DNA of 64,000 nt from Stygiobacter sp. RIFOXYC2_FULL_38_25 (lineage in GTDB: Bacteria; Bacteroidota; Ignavibacteria; Ignavibacteriales; Melioribacteraceae), in the NCBI GenBank assembly GCA_001803165.1, contig MHAZ01000004.1, positions 124,001 to 188,000 on the forward strand, in the 5' to 3' direction. Positions 26,501 through 34,118 of the stretch are shown here, one piece after another (the first letter of the stretch is position 1; each line of letters begins with the position of its first letter). The notes under the pieces were generated by a model that was not told where the DNA came from, ran no database searches, and was given only the letters and a program-made list of their open reading frames with translations. Both the position numbers and the translations under genes were made by a program.

Positions 26501-27546
26501 ATACGCTTTCCGGTTGTATTCCCAAAAGTCAGCCAGTAATAATTTTTCTTGGAATAAAAATTCTTAGTGCGCATCAATGCTCTATAATCTTTATTGTATT
26601 CCCAGAAATCAGTCGGTCTTGCGTAGAACAAGACATAATCAGCAGCGTCAAATTTGCCATCTTCTTCGCCAATAATTTTGATTGCGTTTTCAATCAATCC
26701 CTTATTGTTTGTTTTGCTTAAATCTTCCGGAAGAGGCGCACCGCCATAACCGTAAATTTTTATTGTCCTGGGATCAAGAGCGTTAACATCTACGCCCAAA
26801 TTTTGTAGAAAAGTTCTATCAATTTTGTAAATGCCTTCTTCGTTGGTTTCGAAGCGGAACCAGGTGCCATCAGCTAAAACTGAGTTTGAAACTTTCTGCA
26901 ATCTGCTTTGCTGCTGCACTCCCCAATTCTTAGCAACCGGCCAATTAACAATTAATGAACTAAGAGTTACATCATTCACAAGTGTTTTGCCTGTAGAGGA
27001 AGAAGCGAGGTTAACTCTAAAAACTATTTTGTTGTAAATTTTTATCTGATTGGAGGCTGCATCAAATTGAACCGGGTAAACTTTGATGGTCTGTACCGGA
27101 AGATTCCTTACCAAACCGAAATCGCCAAAAGCTACCAAATCTGTTTCAGCTGCTTTGTAGTAATCGGGGCTAACGTTGTAAACAAACTGATTACCGGAAC
27201 TATCTCTAATCAAGGTTGGATTTGGAATGTAACGACCGTTAAGTTTAGTAAAGCTTGTTGATATAATTTGGATTGTGTTTCCGGTTTCCGCCTGCACTCC
27301 AATATTTAGCTGCTTTACAAGCAGTTGGGGCACACCGGCTTTCCACCCATTTTCGTTGCTCGTGCCGGAAATATCAAGTCTAACAAATGATAAACCATTC
27401 TGACTGATACTGACAGTGTCTTTAATAATCGGTCGGTACTCAAGAATGATTGATCCGGCATCTGAGGAAAGTACTTTTAAATCTTGGGCTTGTAATGCAA
27501 GATTTAAAACAAAAAAGAGAAACATTATTGAGAATTTGGTTTTCAT
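23584..27546 (-). CDS. porU: Type IX secretion system sortase PorU (C25 gingipain-like)
   Basis: The protein has 1320 residues with a signal peptide (cut near ALQAQ). The central region is a C25 cysteine peptidase domain: VLLFGDGTYDYLN, YIGHGSPELW with catalytic His836, and TAATCDFGKYDDP with catalytic Cys870. PorU sits on the cell surface and cuts off C-terminal sorting domains of type IX cargo while attaching it to lipopolysaccharide. The protein ends with a beta domain NYPNPMTSNTTFTF ... NGTYLYKL, resembling FlgD/sorting domains. The gene precedes porV on the same strand. Length is in the family range. Other type IX core genes are not in the window. Confidence 0.93.
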   Translation of the reverse strand: MKTKFSIMFLFFVLNLALQAQDLKVLSSDAGSIILEYRPIIKDTVSISQNGLSFVRLDISGTSNENGWKAGVPQLLVKQLNIGVQAETGNTIQIISTSFTKLNGRYIPNPTLIRDSSGNQFVYNVSPDYYKAAETDLVAFGDFGLVRNLPVQTIKVYPVQFDAASNQIKIYNKIVFRVNLASSSTGKTLVNDVTLSSLIVNWPVAKNWGVQQQSRLQKVSNSVLADGTWFRFETNEEGIYKIDRTFLQNLGVDVNALDPRTIKIYGYGGAPLPEDLSKTNNKGLIENAIKIIGEEDGKFDAADYVLFYARPTDFWEYNKDYRALMRTKNFYSKKNYYWLTFGNTTGKRIADKASLNVSNSFPQTFTRAFKSYEKDSLNIGESGREYFGEQLDANLKSRTFINSLNGWVLNTPVEYIVRVAHTSITSTKYKIEETGNQIYSNTIWQIDTHYDYGIADLAQAVYRGGLADERSVLKISLVDPTASTKLYLDYIVISYNKSLRAFSDNLTIFSKDTTAVIDYTLTNFSNSAIQIFDVTDFSNVKLISNSVISGGQARFQASETKGNVSKYYAFTSSVYKTPTNAAKVENSNIRGTIGGSELIVIAPKELKTQAERYIKYRTTDSPNKMSAQVFYVDEIFNEFSGGVFDPMAVRDFIKFAYDNWQQKPAYVLLFGDGTYDYLNTMKNNINFVPTYQTQESLSQISAYTSDDYFVRVSGIDLKSDLAVGRICAQSAKDADIVIDKIISYETVQSKGDWRNSVTLIADDGPAGIGSDDGSLHTSQSENLSNQILPKYLFQDKIYLVAYPTMYVGNGRRKPDVNKAILNSINGGTLILNYIGHGSPELWAHENVFEKATSIPQLKNPNYFFLTAATCDFGKYDDPVEQSSTETMMNMKDAGSILTFTASRIVFSQYNATLNDSLYTNLFRLKDANNLPLRVGKAYFLTKQFMVERENDEKFHLFGDPTIRLNLPILPVSIDSVNSKAAGSQVQVSALSNVKIKGSVRNEEGKINPLNGEVVLTVYDSERSIYFQEMGYSVKQQGGLIFKGRASVSDGRFETEFVVPKDISYENRNGKIVAYVSNSTTDGVGYSGNIVVGGTNQNQPNDNKGPEIEIFFDDTNFESSYLVNPNFTLIAKLKDQTGLNTTGTGIGHKLEAVLNDDAANTYDLTNNFVGDLNSGGKSGLAKYTFNSMAQGDYKIKVKAWDVFNNFSFQEAAFTVVSADKGIVIRDVVNYPNPMTSNTTFTFQHNYSSAFNTKIKIYTVAGRLIKTIEESDLLEKFVKIDWDGRDEDGNQIANGTYLYKLIVESADGSFKDNILGKLAVIK

Positions 27547-27738
27547 AACGCTTTAGAGTTATTTAAAAAATTTTCCAAAAAAGTGAATTTCAAAAGCGGT
27601 AAACAAATTCTCTATACTATCTCTCCAAATTTCTGAGCAAAATTTATACAAGATAGGCTGATAATGTCAAGACAATAAAAGAGTTTTCGTTCTGGGGGTT
27701 ATTAATTGCATTATCGGCAAATGAAAAGAGCTAAATAC

Positions 27739-27777
27739 ATCTCCCTGCCCCTAAGCATAACCTGGGGAAAGGGAGAT
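27739..27777. repeat. Hairpin between porU and the Rieske lipoprotein gene
   Basis: ATCTCCCT..CCCC (27739-27750) faces GGGG..AGGGAGAT (27764-27777). It lies just beyond the stop of the minus-strand Rieske gene. It may end that transcript, although no T-run follows it. Confidence 0.5.
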
Positions 27778-27791
27778 TGCTTTAGTCTTTT

Positions 27792-28220
27792 CTAGCTGAA
27801 CACTCTTAAATTATTTCCTTCGAGTGTTGTTTTGTACTTGGTTAAAGCTTGTGCCGCCGGACCATTAATTACTTTTCCGTCACTAGAAAAGTTGGAACCG
27901 TGATTATTACAATGAAATCTTGCTGAAGCTTGTTCATAAACCAGAGTGAAACCTTCGTGTGTACATGCCGCGGAGACAGCACTAAAATCTGTTGAGCTAA
28001 TGCGTGCAACTATTACTCCGCTTTTCACTAAAAAGCCACCTACATTTTTAAGAGATTGATTAGCGGATTGCGTTAGGTCTAGGGTAAAATCAACGCCCTG
28101 AGGAGCTTGCGGCGCGGCTGGGTTACCGCCGGAATCATACCCGCAGCTTGCTAAAAAGCATGCTGTACAGACAACAATACTTCCTTTACCTACTGTCGTT
28201 AAAAATTCCTTTCGGTCCAT
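27792..28220 (-). CDS. Rieske [2Fe-2S] lipoprotein
   Basis: The protein has 142 residues. A signal peptide with lipobox LASC (Cys26) predicts an acylated exported protein. The Rieske ligands are C86 and H88 in CTHEGF and C104 and H107 in CNNHGSNF. Unlike the Rieske protein at 2.2 kb, the two disulfide cysteines are missing, as in low-potential ferredoxin-type or arsenite-oxidase-like Rieske domains, though the latter do carry a disulfide in some members. There is no partner oxidoreductase gene beside it. Its electron partner is unknown. Confidence 0.88.
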   Translation of the reverse strand: MDRKEFLTTVGKGSIVVCTACFLASCGYDSGGNPAAPQAPQGVDFTLDLTQSANQSLKNVGGFLVKSGVIVARISSTDFSAVSAACTHEGFTLVYEQASARFHCNNHGSNFSSDGKVINGPAAQALTKYKTTLEGNNLRVFS

Positions 28221-28386
28221 ATATTTTTTTCACCTTCATTTTTAGTTGGTAAACATGTGAAGAAAATAGCGACCTAATGTCTTTAATGCAATACTATATT
28301 TGCCCCATCAAGCCGGAATAAAAAAATAATATTCGTTTACGTCAGCTAAACTTGGTTTTGCCCTTGTATTTCAGTTCGCCTGTTTG

Positions 28387-28707
28387 TTAGAACGTTACTA
28401 CACGGTCAGCCCAAACCACAACATTTACACAATCAACCATTGTTGAAATTGGGCAGGCTTCCGTTTCCGACAGATTGCGGGATTTTAGGCAAGTACCGCA
28501 AGCGAGAATTTCACCACCTTCAGCGACATATAATTTCATTTGAGCATCAACATTGTATTTCTCATGGGTTAAACCTTCACATTCTACTGCTTCGCCCATT
28601 AAAAATACTTTTACTTCGTGTCCCTCCTTCTTCGCGGTAGTTGCAAATCTAAAAGCATTCCAGGCTTTTTCATATTCTTTTGTTTCTAATATTATTCCAA
28701 TCTTCAT
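28387..28707 (-). CDS. DsrE/DsrF-like sulfur-relay family protein
   Basis: The protein has 106 residues. The N-terminal MKIGIILETKEYEKAWNAFR and FLMGEAVEC segments and the conserved cysteine in LACGTCLKSRNL are typical of the DsrE family, small cytoplasmic proteins that carry or transfer persulfide sulfur. The Cys pair CGTC is in the position of the reactive cysteine in YchN/DsrE-like proteins. No dsr or tus operon is seen. It sits 166 bases before the Rieske lipoprotein gene. Sulfur transfer is likely, partner unknown. Confidence 0.75.
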   Translation of the reverse strand: MKIGIILETKEYEKAWNAFRFATTAKKEGHEVKVFLMGEAVECEGLTHEKYNVDAQMKLYVAEGGEILACGTCLKSRNLSETEACPISTMVDCVNVVVWADRVVTF

Positions 28708-28735
28708 GATCTAACCTTATTTAAATTCGATATAA

Positions 28736-29794
28736 TTATTTCATCAACATTAACTTTTTTGATCTTATTACTCCGCCGGCATTCAGAACAGCTAAATAAA
28801 CACCGGAAGTTAATTCAGAGCTGAGGATTGAAAATTGAGAATTATATGTTCCAGCCGGTTTGTATTCATCTACCAATGTTTTGAATTCATTACCGAGTGT
28901 ATCGTAAATTTTTAGAGTTACGTGACTCTCTTTTGCGAGTTCATAGCCGATTGTTGTTTCAGGATTAAATGGATTTGGATAATTCTGAATAAGATTGAAC
29001 TCGTTAGGAATTATTCCGGTCTTTTCAACATCCGTTGCTAATTCGTAAACACGCACATAATCAACATTCATTGTAATTGGGAATTGCATAGTACCATCCG
29101 GATTACCTGGCCATTTACCTCCAATTGCAAGATTTAAAAGAATAAAATGAGGAAGATGAAATTCTTCTGTTCCGTTAATGCTGTTTACAATATAAAAAGT
29201 AAAAAATGGTTTTGAATCTATAAACCATTTTATCTGAGCAGCATCCCATTCAATTGCATAAAGATGATATTGAGAAGGATCAAAAGTTGTTGTAGTACCT
29301 TTGGAATCGTATGTACCATCAGTCTTGGCATAGTGAACTGTTCCGTTTACTACGGTTAGATTGTTAACGTGTTCCATAATATCAATCTCGCCGCACTTAG
29401 GCCAGCCAACAGAAGTAATGTTTTCTCCCAACGTCCAGAATGCAGGCCAGGAACCTTGTCCCATAGGAATTTTAATGTATGCTTCAATTCTTCCATACTT
29501 AAAACTTTTCTTGCCCTGAGTTTTCATTCTTGCAGATGTATAGCTTTTTCCGCCGTATGATTCTTGCAGCGCAGTTATTACAAGTTCTCCGTTTACAATC
29601 TTGGCGTTCTCCGGTCTGCTTGTATAGTATTCAAGTTCATTATTACCCCAGCCATTGTTATTGCCGGTTTCAAATGTCCAGTTGGAGGTGTTTATGCTTG
29701 GTCCATTAAACTCATCCGACCAAATTAATTTCCAGCTTTGCGCATTGGTAACAACAAAAGTTAAAAAGAGTAAAACTAAGAATCGTATTTTCAT
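28736..29794 (-). CDS. Secreted GH16 beta-glucanase with type IX sorting domain
   Basis: The protein has 352 residues with a signal peptide ending near VTNAQ. Residues about 20-255 are a glycoside hydrolase family 16 domain with the catalytic motif EIDIME (nucleophile E136, D138, acid/base E141), expected to cut beta-1,3 or mixed-linkage glucans such as laminarin or lichenan. Residues about 270-352 form a C-terminal sorting domain starting NYPNPFNPETTIGYEL and ending KKLMLMK, the signature by which type IX cargo is recognised. With porU and porV in the same window, secretion by that route is the natural reading. Fine substrate choice is not visible. Confidence 0.92.
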   Translation of the reverse strand: MKIRFLVLLFLTFVVTNAQSWKLIWSDEFNGPSINTSNWTFETGNNNGWGNNELEYYTSRPENAKIVNGELVITALQESYGGKSYTSARMKTQGKKSFKYGRIEAYIKIPMGQGSWPAFWTLGENITSVGWPKCGEIDIMEHVNNLTVVNGTVHYAKTDGTYDSKGTTTTFDPSQYHLYAIEWDAAQIKWFIDSKPFFTFYIVNSINGTEEFHLPHFILLNLAIGGKWPGNPDGTMQFPITMNVDYVRVYELATDVEKTGIIPNEFNLIQNYPNPFNPETTIGYELAKESHVTLKIYDTLGNEFKTLVDEYKPAGTYNSQFSILSSELTSGVYLAVLNAGGVIRSKKLMLMK

Positions 29795-29869
29795 TTATAA
29801 TTCCTTTATTAAATATTATTACAAAATTTTCGGAAGCAAAATAAGCAAAGGGAGAGCAACAATTACTAC

Positions 29870-29896
29870 AAAAAAAAGAGTGACCGACAGCCACTC
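29870..29896 (-). terminator. Rho-independent terminator after the HD-domain gene
   Basis: On the minus strand, GAGTG pairs with CACTC across a nine-base loop and is followed by eight T. It lies about 30 bases past the HD gene stop. Confidence 0.7.
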
Positions 29897-29927
29897 ACTT
29901 TGAATTTCATTAACAAGAAAATAAATA

Positions 29928-30497
29928 TTACAATCCAAGTAATTCTTTGTTTTTCTTCATAGCATTGATACAAAACTCAATGTGTTCGTTAAGAGGAACG
30001 CCAAGTTCTTCTGCGCCTTTGGTAATATCTTCACGGTTTACAGCTCTGGCAAAAGCTTTGTCTTTCATTTTCTTCAACACAGATTTCACTTCAACTTCTT
30101 CTACACTTCTGCTTGGTCGAACGTAAGCCACAGCAGTTATAAATCCGGCAAGTTCATCGCAAGCAAATAAAGTTTTCATCAATTTAGTTTCTCGCGGAAT
30201 GTTAGAGTAATCCGCGTGAGACATAATTGATTTTCGGAACTCATCATCAAAACCTTTCTCTGCAAGAATTTCATTTCCCTTGTTAGGATGCTCTTCAGCA
30301 GTTGGATACATCTCGTAATCAAAATCGTGAAGCAACGCAACGTTGCCCCAATACTCAACATCCTCGCCAAATTTTTCAGCGTAAGCGCGCACGCAAGTTT
30401 CAACTGCATAAGCATGCTTTAGCAAGCTATCACTTTTTGTGTACTCTTTTAATATTGATAAACAAAATTCCCGGTTTCGCATAAAGTCGCTGCTCAT
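29928..30497 (-). CDS. HD-domain phosphohydrolase-like protein
   Basis: The protein has 189 residues. The pattern H..., ALLHDFDYEMYP (HD pair), then a later SHAD and FACDELAGF (Asp) matches the HD superfamily of metal-dependent phosphohydrolases. The start codon overlaps the nth stop by 4 bases (ATGA), so the order ferredoxin-like protein, nth, HD protein is one operon. Proteins of this small subtype are common beside other housekeeping genes and their substrate is unknown. Confidence 0.85.
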   Translation of the reverse strand: MSSDFMRNREFCLSILKEYTKSDSLLKHAYAVETCVRAYAEKFGEDVEYWGNVALLHDFDYEMYPTAEEHPNKGNEILAEKGFDDEFRKSIMSHADYSNIPRETKLMKTLFACDELAGFITAVAYVRPSRSVEEVEVKSVLKKMKDKAFARAVNREDITKGAEELGVPLNEHIEFCINAMKKNKELLGL

Positions 30498-31156
30498 TTT
30501 TTCCCTTTCATATTTGATTGCGGATTAAACGATGGACAAAGTTTAGCAATTACACACTCATGGCACTGCGGATGACGGGCGAAGCAAACTTCCCTTCCGT
30601 GAGTTGCAAGCCAGTGAGATGAATTTACCCAATAGCTTTCCGGCAAAAGTTCTTTAAGCCGGAATTCAATTTTTGTTTGATCTTTAGAATCTATAAAGCC
30701 AAGTAAGTTTGATAAACGAATTACATGAGTATCAACTGCAATTGCGGGAATGCCGAATGCGTTGCCGGCTACTACGGAAGCAGTTTTTCTTCCTACACCC
30801 GGCAGTTTAACGAGTTCATCAAAATCTTTTGGAACTTTGCCATTGTAGTTTTCGATCAATGATTTACAGCAGCCTTGTATATTTTTAGCTTTCATCCGGT
30901 AAAAGCCGGTAGAGAAAATATCTTTCTCCAATTCTTCTTGAGCAACAGAAATGTAATCTTGCGGTTTCTTGTATTTCTTGAAGAGAGTTTCTGTAACAAT
31001 ATTCACGCGTGCGTCTGTACACTGAGCTGATAAGATTGTAGCAATCAAAAGTTGAAACGCTGTGGTGTATTCCAGCGCCGGATGAACTTCTGGATAAACA
31101 GTTGCGAGTTTATCAAACACTTTTTTAGCGAATGCTTTTTCTTGTTTCTCTGCCAT
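30494..31156 (-). CDS. nth: Endonuclease III (base-excision DNA glycosylase/AP lyase)
   Basis: The protein has 220 residues from the ATG at 31156. The helix-hairpin-helix LPGVGRKTASVVAGNAF contains the catalytic Lys, and the catalytic Asp is in AVDTHVIRLSN. The C-terminal cysteines CFARHPQCHECVIAKLC are spaced C-x6-C-x2-C-x5-C and bind the [4Fe-4S] cluster. It removes oxidised pyrimidines from DNA. A GTG one codon upstream (31159) is an alternative start. The ATG overlaps the last base of the upstream stop (TGATG), and the 3' end overlaps the HD gene. Confidence 0.96.
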   Translation of the reverse strand: MAEKQEKAFAKKVFDKLATVYPEVHPALEYTTAFQLLIATILSAQCTDARVNIVTETLFKKYKKPQDYISVAQEELEKDIFSTGFYRMKAKNIQGCCKSLIENYNGKVPKDFDELVKLPGVGRKTASVVAGNAFGIPAIAVDTHVIRLSNLLGFIDSKDQTKIEFRLKELLPESYWVNSSHWLATHGREVCFARHPQCHECVIAKLCPSFNPQSNMKGKK

Positions 31157-31482
31157 CACAGAAACTTTTTGTCTTTTAGAATTAGTCTTTCAACCGGTTT
31201 GCCATTAATAATATGCTCTTGAATAATTTCTTCCACATCTTCGGGCTTAATGCCACCGTACCAAACTTGTTCAGGATAAACAACAGCTGAACATCCGAAG
31301 GCGCAAGCATCAAGGCAGCCTGTCCCGTTAGCCCTTACCGTTGTGTTGAGCCCAAGTTCTTTTATTCTTTTCTTAAACTGATCTCGAACTTCTTTTGAAC
31401 CTTTAGAAGCGCAGCATCCGCGCGGGTCATCTTCGCGCCGTTCGTTTTCGCAAATGAATATATGTTTTGTATAACGTGCCAT
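31156..31482 (-). CDS. Thioredoxin-fold [2Fe-2S] ferredoxin-like protein
   Basis: The protein has 108 residues. It starts TKHIFICENERREDDPRGCCASKGS and later has GTGCLDACAFGCSAVVYPEQVWYGG. Cysteines in these two segments are placed like those of thioredoxin-fold [2Fe-2S] ferredoxins (related to NuoE and to Clostridium and Azotobacter ferredoxins). It is likely a small electron carrier in the cytoplasm. It is the first gene of the nth operon. No NuoE is encoded in the nuo cluster here, so this protein is a distant relative but not a replacement for it. Confidence 0.85.
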   Translation of the reverse strand: MARYTKHIFICENERREDDPRGCCASKGSKEVRDQFKKRIKELGLNTTVRANGTGCLDACAFGCSAVVYPEQVWYGGIKPEDVEEIIQEHIINGKPVERLILKDKKFL

Positions 31483-31540
31483 TTTCTTCTCGCCTCAACC
31501 AAGAACATCAAAAAGTATTTATTGCAACTGCTCCAAACAT

Positions 31541-31573
31541 AATAAACCCCGGCGTTTTTTGCCGGGGTTTATT
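31541..31573 (-). terminator. Strong hairpin after the propeller gene
   Basis: A perfect 13-base stem (AATAAACCCCGGC with its complement) with a loop rich in A on the minus strand. It lies 30 bases past the stop codon of the propeller gene. It may act for both directions. Confidence 0.7.
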
Positions 31574-31603
31574 AACTAGTTTCTTGAACCTTACACCTTG
31601 AAG

Positions 31604-32887
31604 CTACTTTAGCAGCAACATTTTCTTCGTTTCAAAAAAATTACCGCTGCGGAGCTGGTAGAAGTAAACACCGCTAGGTAGAGACGCCATATATGGCGTC
31701 TTTACGTTAAATGTAACTTTGTAAGCCCCAGCTTGTTTGTATTCATCTACAAGTGTCGCAACTTCCCTTCCGAGCAGATCATAAACTTTTAGTATTACGT
31801 GTTGTAAAGTCGAGGCATGCCTCGTCTCTACGGGAATTGTGTAGCTAATAGTAGTTTCCGGATTAAACGGGTTGGGGAAGTTTTGGGATAAGACAAAATC
31901 ATTTGGGAAACTTGAAAGACTATTTTTTACATCTGTTAAGATTACTCCATTTTCATTGTATACAGCTATTCCGCCCCCGTAATTAATCCATTTATTTGAA
32001 TATTTGTCTATTAATATATCATTAACAAAACTAAAATTCCCAATTACTTGGCTACCACTTGGTGCCATTGCTTTCACTAGACCGTAGTAATAAATTCCGT
32101 ACCAGTTTGTTGTATCTTCAAACGCCAATGCAGTTAAAAGGCCATAATTTTCTCTTTGTCCAATTATTTCATAATTAGATGAATCCACTAAGCGGTGTAG
32201 GTTATAATAAAAATTCCATGAATCTCCAATCACACGATAAATACTTGACGCTATTAATTTATTATTCTTCTTGTCAATGTAAAGTTTATCAATACCCCAA
32301 TTATTATCTCTATCCCAGCCCCAGTTTTTTAGTATGTTATTCTCATACGAATAAACTTGTGATTGAGTATTAAACCATATTTGATTATCTACCGAATAGA
32401 GCGATAATATTTCACTGTTTAGTTTTGCTTTCTCAGTAAAACCGTTCCCATCGAATTTTACTAAAGAGTAGAAATTATTTATTAACCATTTGTTGCCGTT
32501 ACTATCAATTACAAGATGCTTCGATACCGCAGGAATGTTCCCGTATATTTTGTCATTATAATGATGCCAACGATTACCATCATATTTAGAAATACAACTG
32601 TCAATTATCCAAACATTATTATTTACATCTATAGAAATTGAGGTAATAGAATTTGAAATAAGACCATTCGCTTTGTTATAGATATTCCATGTCTTGCCAT
32701 CAAATTTTGACAAACCCGTATCTGTTCCTATCCATATACAATTGGTAGAATCTATTGCAATACATTGTATTTTGTAAGAAGGTAAAGGTGAGTTTAATTT
32801 ATTGTAATAAATCAGTTTTTCAAGTTTCTGACCATTTGCAGTTATTACAAATAACAGTATCATTAGAAATGTAAGTGCGGCTTTCAT
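31604..32887 (-). CDS. Secreted beta-propeller protein with type IX sorting domain
   Basis: The protein has 427 residues with a signal peptide (cut near TANGQ). Repeats such as IQCIAIDSTNCIWIGTDTGLSKFDG, ITSISIDVNNNVWII and VIDSNGNKWLI match the two-component-regulator-propeller type repeats (Reg_prop). The C-terminal domain begins QNFPNPFNPETTISYTIP and ends ETKKMLLLK, a type IX sorting domain. Two palindromic repeats are inserted in frame in this domain (31678-31705 and 31804-31831), lengthening loops to VETRHASTLQHV and VKTPYMASLPSG. The propeller suggests binding rather than catalysis. No partner gene is close. Confidence 0.88.
   Translation of the reverse strand: MKAALTFLMILLFVITANGQKLEKLIYYNKLNSPLPSYKIQCIAIDSTNCIWIGTDTGLSKFDGKTWNIYNKANGLISNSITSISIDVNNNVWIIDSCISKYDGNRWHHYNDKIYGNIPAVSKHLVIDSNGNKWLINNFYSLVKFDGNGFTEKAKLNSEILSLYSVDNQIWFNTQSQVYSYENNILKNWGWDRDNNWGIDKLYIDKKNNKLIASSIYRVIGDSWNFYYNLHRLVDSSNYEIIGQRENYGLLTALAFEDTTNWYGIYYYGLVKAMAPSGSQVIGNFSFVNDILIDKYSNKWINYGGGIAVYNENGVILTDVKNSLSSFPNDFVLSQNFPNPFNPETTISYTIPVETRHASTLQHVILKVYDLLGREVATLVDEYKQAGAYKVTFNVKTPYMASLPSGVYFYQLRSGNFFETKKMLLLK
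31678..31705. repeat. 28-base palindromic repeat inside the propeller gene (copy 1)
   Basis: Reads GTAGAGACGCC, then a central ATATAT, then GGCGTCTTTAC. It is in frame within the C-terminal domain and adds the KTPYMAS segment. It has the same ends as the intergenic GAGACG-family repeats. Confidence 0.9.
31804..31831. repeat. 28-base palindromic repeat inside the propeller gene (copy 2)
   Basis: Reads GTAAAGTCGAGG, then CATG, then CCTCGTCTCTAC. It is in frame and adds the ETRHAST segment in the sorting domain. It is the same length as copy 1 but a different central sequence. Confidence 0.85.
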
Positions 32888-32973
32888 ATCTGCCCCAAGT
32901 TAGAATAACTATTTTTCCTAAGCTTAAATAAACTTCTTTTGCTCAGAGAGTCAAGCCAATTTTTGTAGAACAT

Positions 32974-33003
32974 AAAAAAAGGGAAATCGAATTTCCCTTT
33001 TGC
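32974..33003 (-). terminator. Rho-independent terminator of the tRNA-Glu gene
   Basis: On the minus strand AAGGGAAAT pairs with ATTTCCCTT and runs into seven T. It lies 20 bases past the tRNA 3' end. Confidence 0.85.
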
Positions 33004-33024
33004 AAAAGCTGTTTGCAGAACTAG

Positions 33025-33098
33025 TAGCGCGTACGGGGGTCGAACCCGTGATCTCCGCCTTGAGAGGGCGGCGTCCTGGACCACTAGACGAACGCGCC
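33025..33098 (-). tRNA. tRNA-Glu (anticodon CUC)
   Basis: A 74-base cloverleaf reads on the minus strand. The acceptor stem is GGCGCGU with ACGCGCU (a G-U first pair), the discriminator is A, the D-arm has GGTCCAGGA, the anticodon stem is CCGCC/GGCGG around the loop CTCTCAA with anticodon CUC, and the T-arm has the TTCGA loop with GGG/CCC pairing. CCA is not encoded. A terminator follows. The protein reading frame that crosses it on the same strand is not real. Confidence 0.97.
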
Positions 33099-33146
33099 AT
33101 AATTTTTGCAGAGTTAAATTAAGTCTGTACAACAATAATATCAAAT

Positions 33147-34094
33147 CTATAAAGCAAACTCCGTAATAAGATTTTGGATTTCTTTCATTTCATCATCACT
33201 CAATACATATTCTGCGGCATTTATATTTTCTAAAACTTGCTCTTTCCTTCTAGCGCCAACTATTGCCGAAGTTATTGCCGGATTTTTCAGAACCCAAGCT
33301 ATAGCCAAATGTCCAACGGTTTTGTTTTGTCTAGCAGCAATTGGTTTTAGCCGTTCAACAAACTTTAGAATGTTGGAAAGTTGCGGCTCGGCAAAGAAAG
33401 GATTTTTTCTTCGCCAATCATCTTCCGCAATTTTTGCAATATCAAATTTGCCGGTTAACAATCCGGCTTGCATTGGACTGTAAGCAACAACGCCAATTTC
33501 ATTCTGCAAACAATAAGGTAGGTTTTCAATTTCAGCATCCCGTTTTACCATACTGTAACTTGGCTGAAGTGACTGAACCGGATAAACTTTGCCGCATCGT
33601 TCCATCATAGAAACATCATAAGTGCTAACGCCAATGTATCTTGCTTTTCCCTCTTCTTTAATTCTCATCATTGTTTCCCAAGATTCTTCCGCTGGAACAT
33701 TTGGATCCGGTTTATGAATCTGGTAAAGATCAACGTAATCTGTTTTCAATCTTCGCAGACTCGCTTCAATTTCACTTCTAATACTCTGCTGCTGAAGATT
33801 ATTAAGAGCAGTTCCTTTTCCATCATTTACTAAGCCGCATTTGGTAGCAATAAAAATTTTATCCCGGAATTCCTCAACTGCTTTTCCAACAACTTCTTCG
33901 GAATGACCGAAACCATAAACCGCCGCTGTGTCTATCCAATTAATTCCATTTTCGTAAGCTGCTTTTATAGCTTCCATAGATTCGGCATCATCAACTTTCC
34001 CCCAGCCAAATTGCCAGGGTCCGCCAATTGCCCAGGCGCCAAAACCAATTACTGTAAGTTCCGGACCATCTTTGCCAAGTTTTTTTTTTTGCAT
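33147..34094 (-). CDS. Aldo/keto reductase
   Basis: The protein has 315 residues and a complete AKR fold. The catalytic tetrad is D55, Y60, K85 and H127 (WIDTAAVYG, IATKCG, YQIHKPD). The cofactor-binding late segment TSAIVGARRKEQVLENINAA is present. It reduces or oxidises carbonyl/hydroxyl groups with NADP(H). It is the last gene after GH5 and the sialate-esterase-like gene, 24 bases apart, so it may act on released sugars or aldehydes. The start has a run of A (eleven) right after ATG codons CAA. Not close enough to name a substrate. Confidence 0.93.
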   Translation of the reverse strand: MQKKKLGKDGPELTVIGFGAWAIGGPWQFGWGKVDDAESMEAIKAAYENGINWIDTAAVYGFGHSEEVVGKAVEEFRDKIFIATKCGLVNDGKGTALNNLQQQSIRSEIEASLRRLKTDYVDLYQIHKPDPNVPAEESWETMMRIKEEGKARYIGVSTYDVSMMERCGKVYPVQSLQPSYSMVKRDAEIENLPYCLQNEIGVVAYSPMQAGLLTGKFDIAKIAEDDWRRKNPFFAEPQLSNILKFVERLKPIAARQNKTVGHLAIAWVLKNPAITSAIVGARRKEQVLENINAAEYVLSDDEMKEIQNLITEFAL

Positions 34095-34118
34095 TGTGCT
34101 ATTCCAGGTTAATTTTAA

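Noticed and set aside
32884-33144. 86-codon open frame on the minus strand
   Set aside because: It crosses the tRNA-Glu gene and its terminator.
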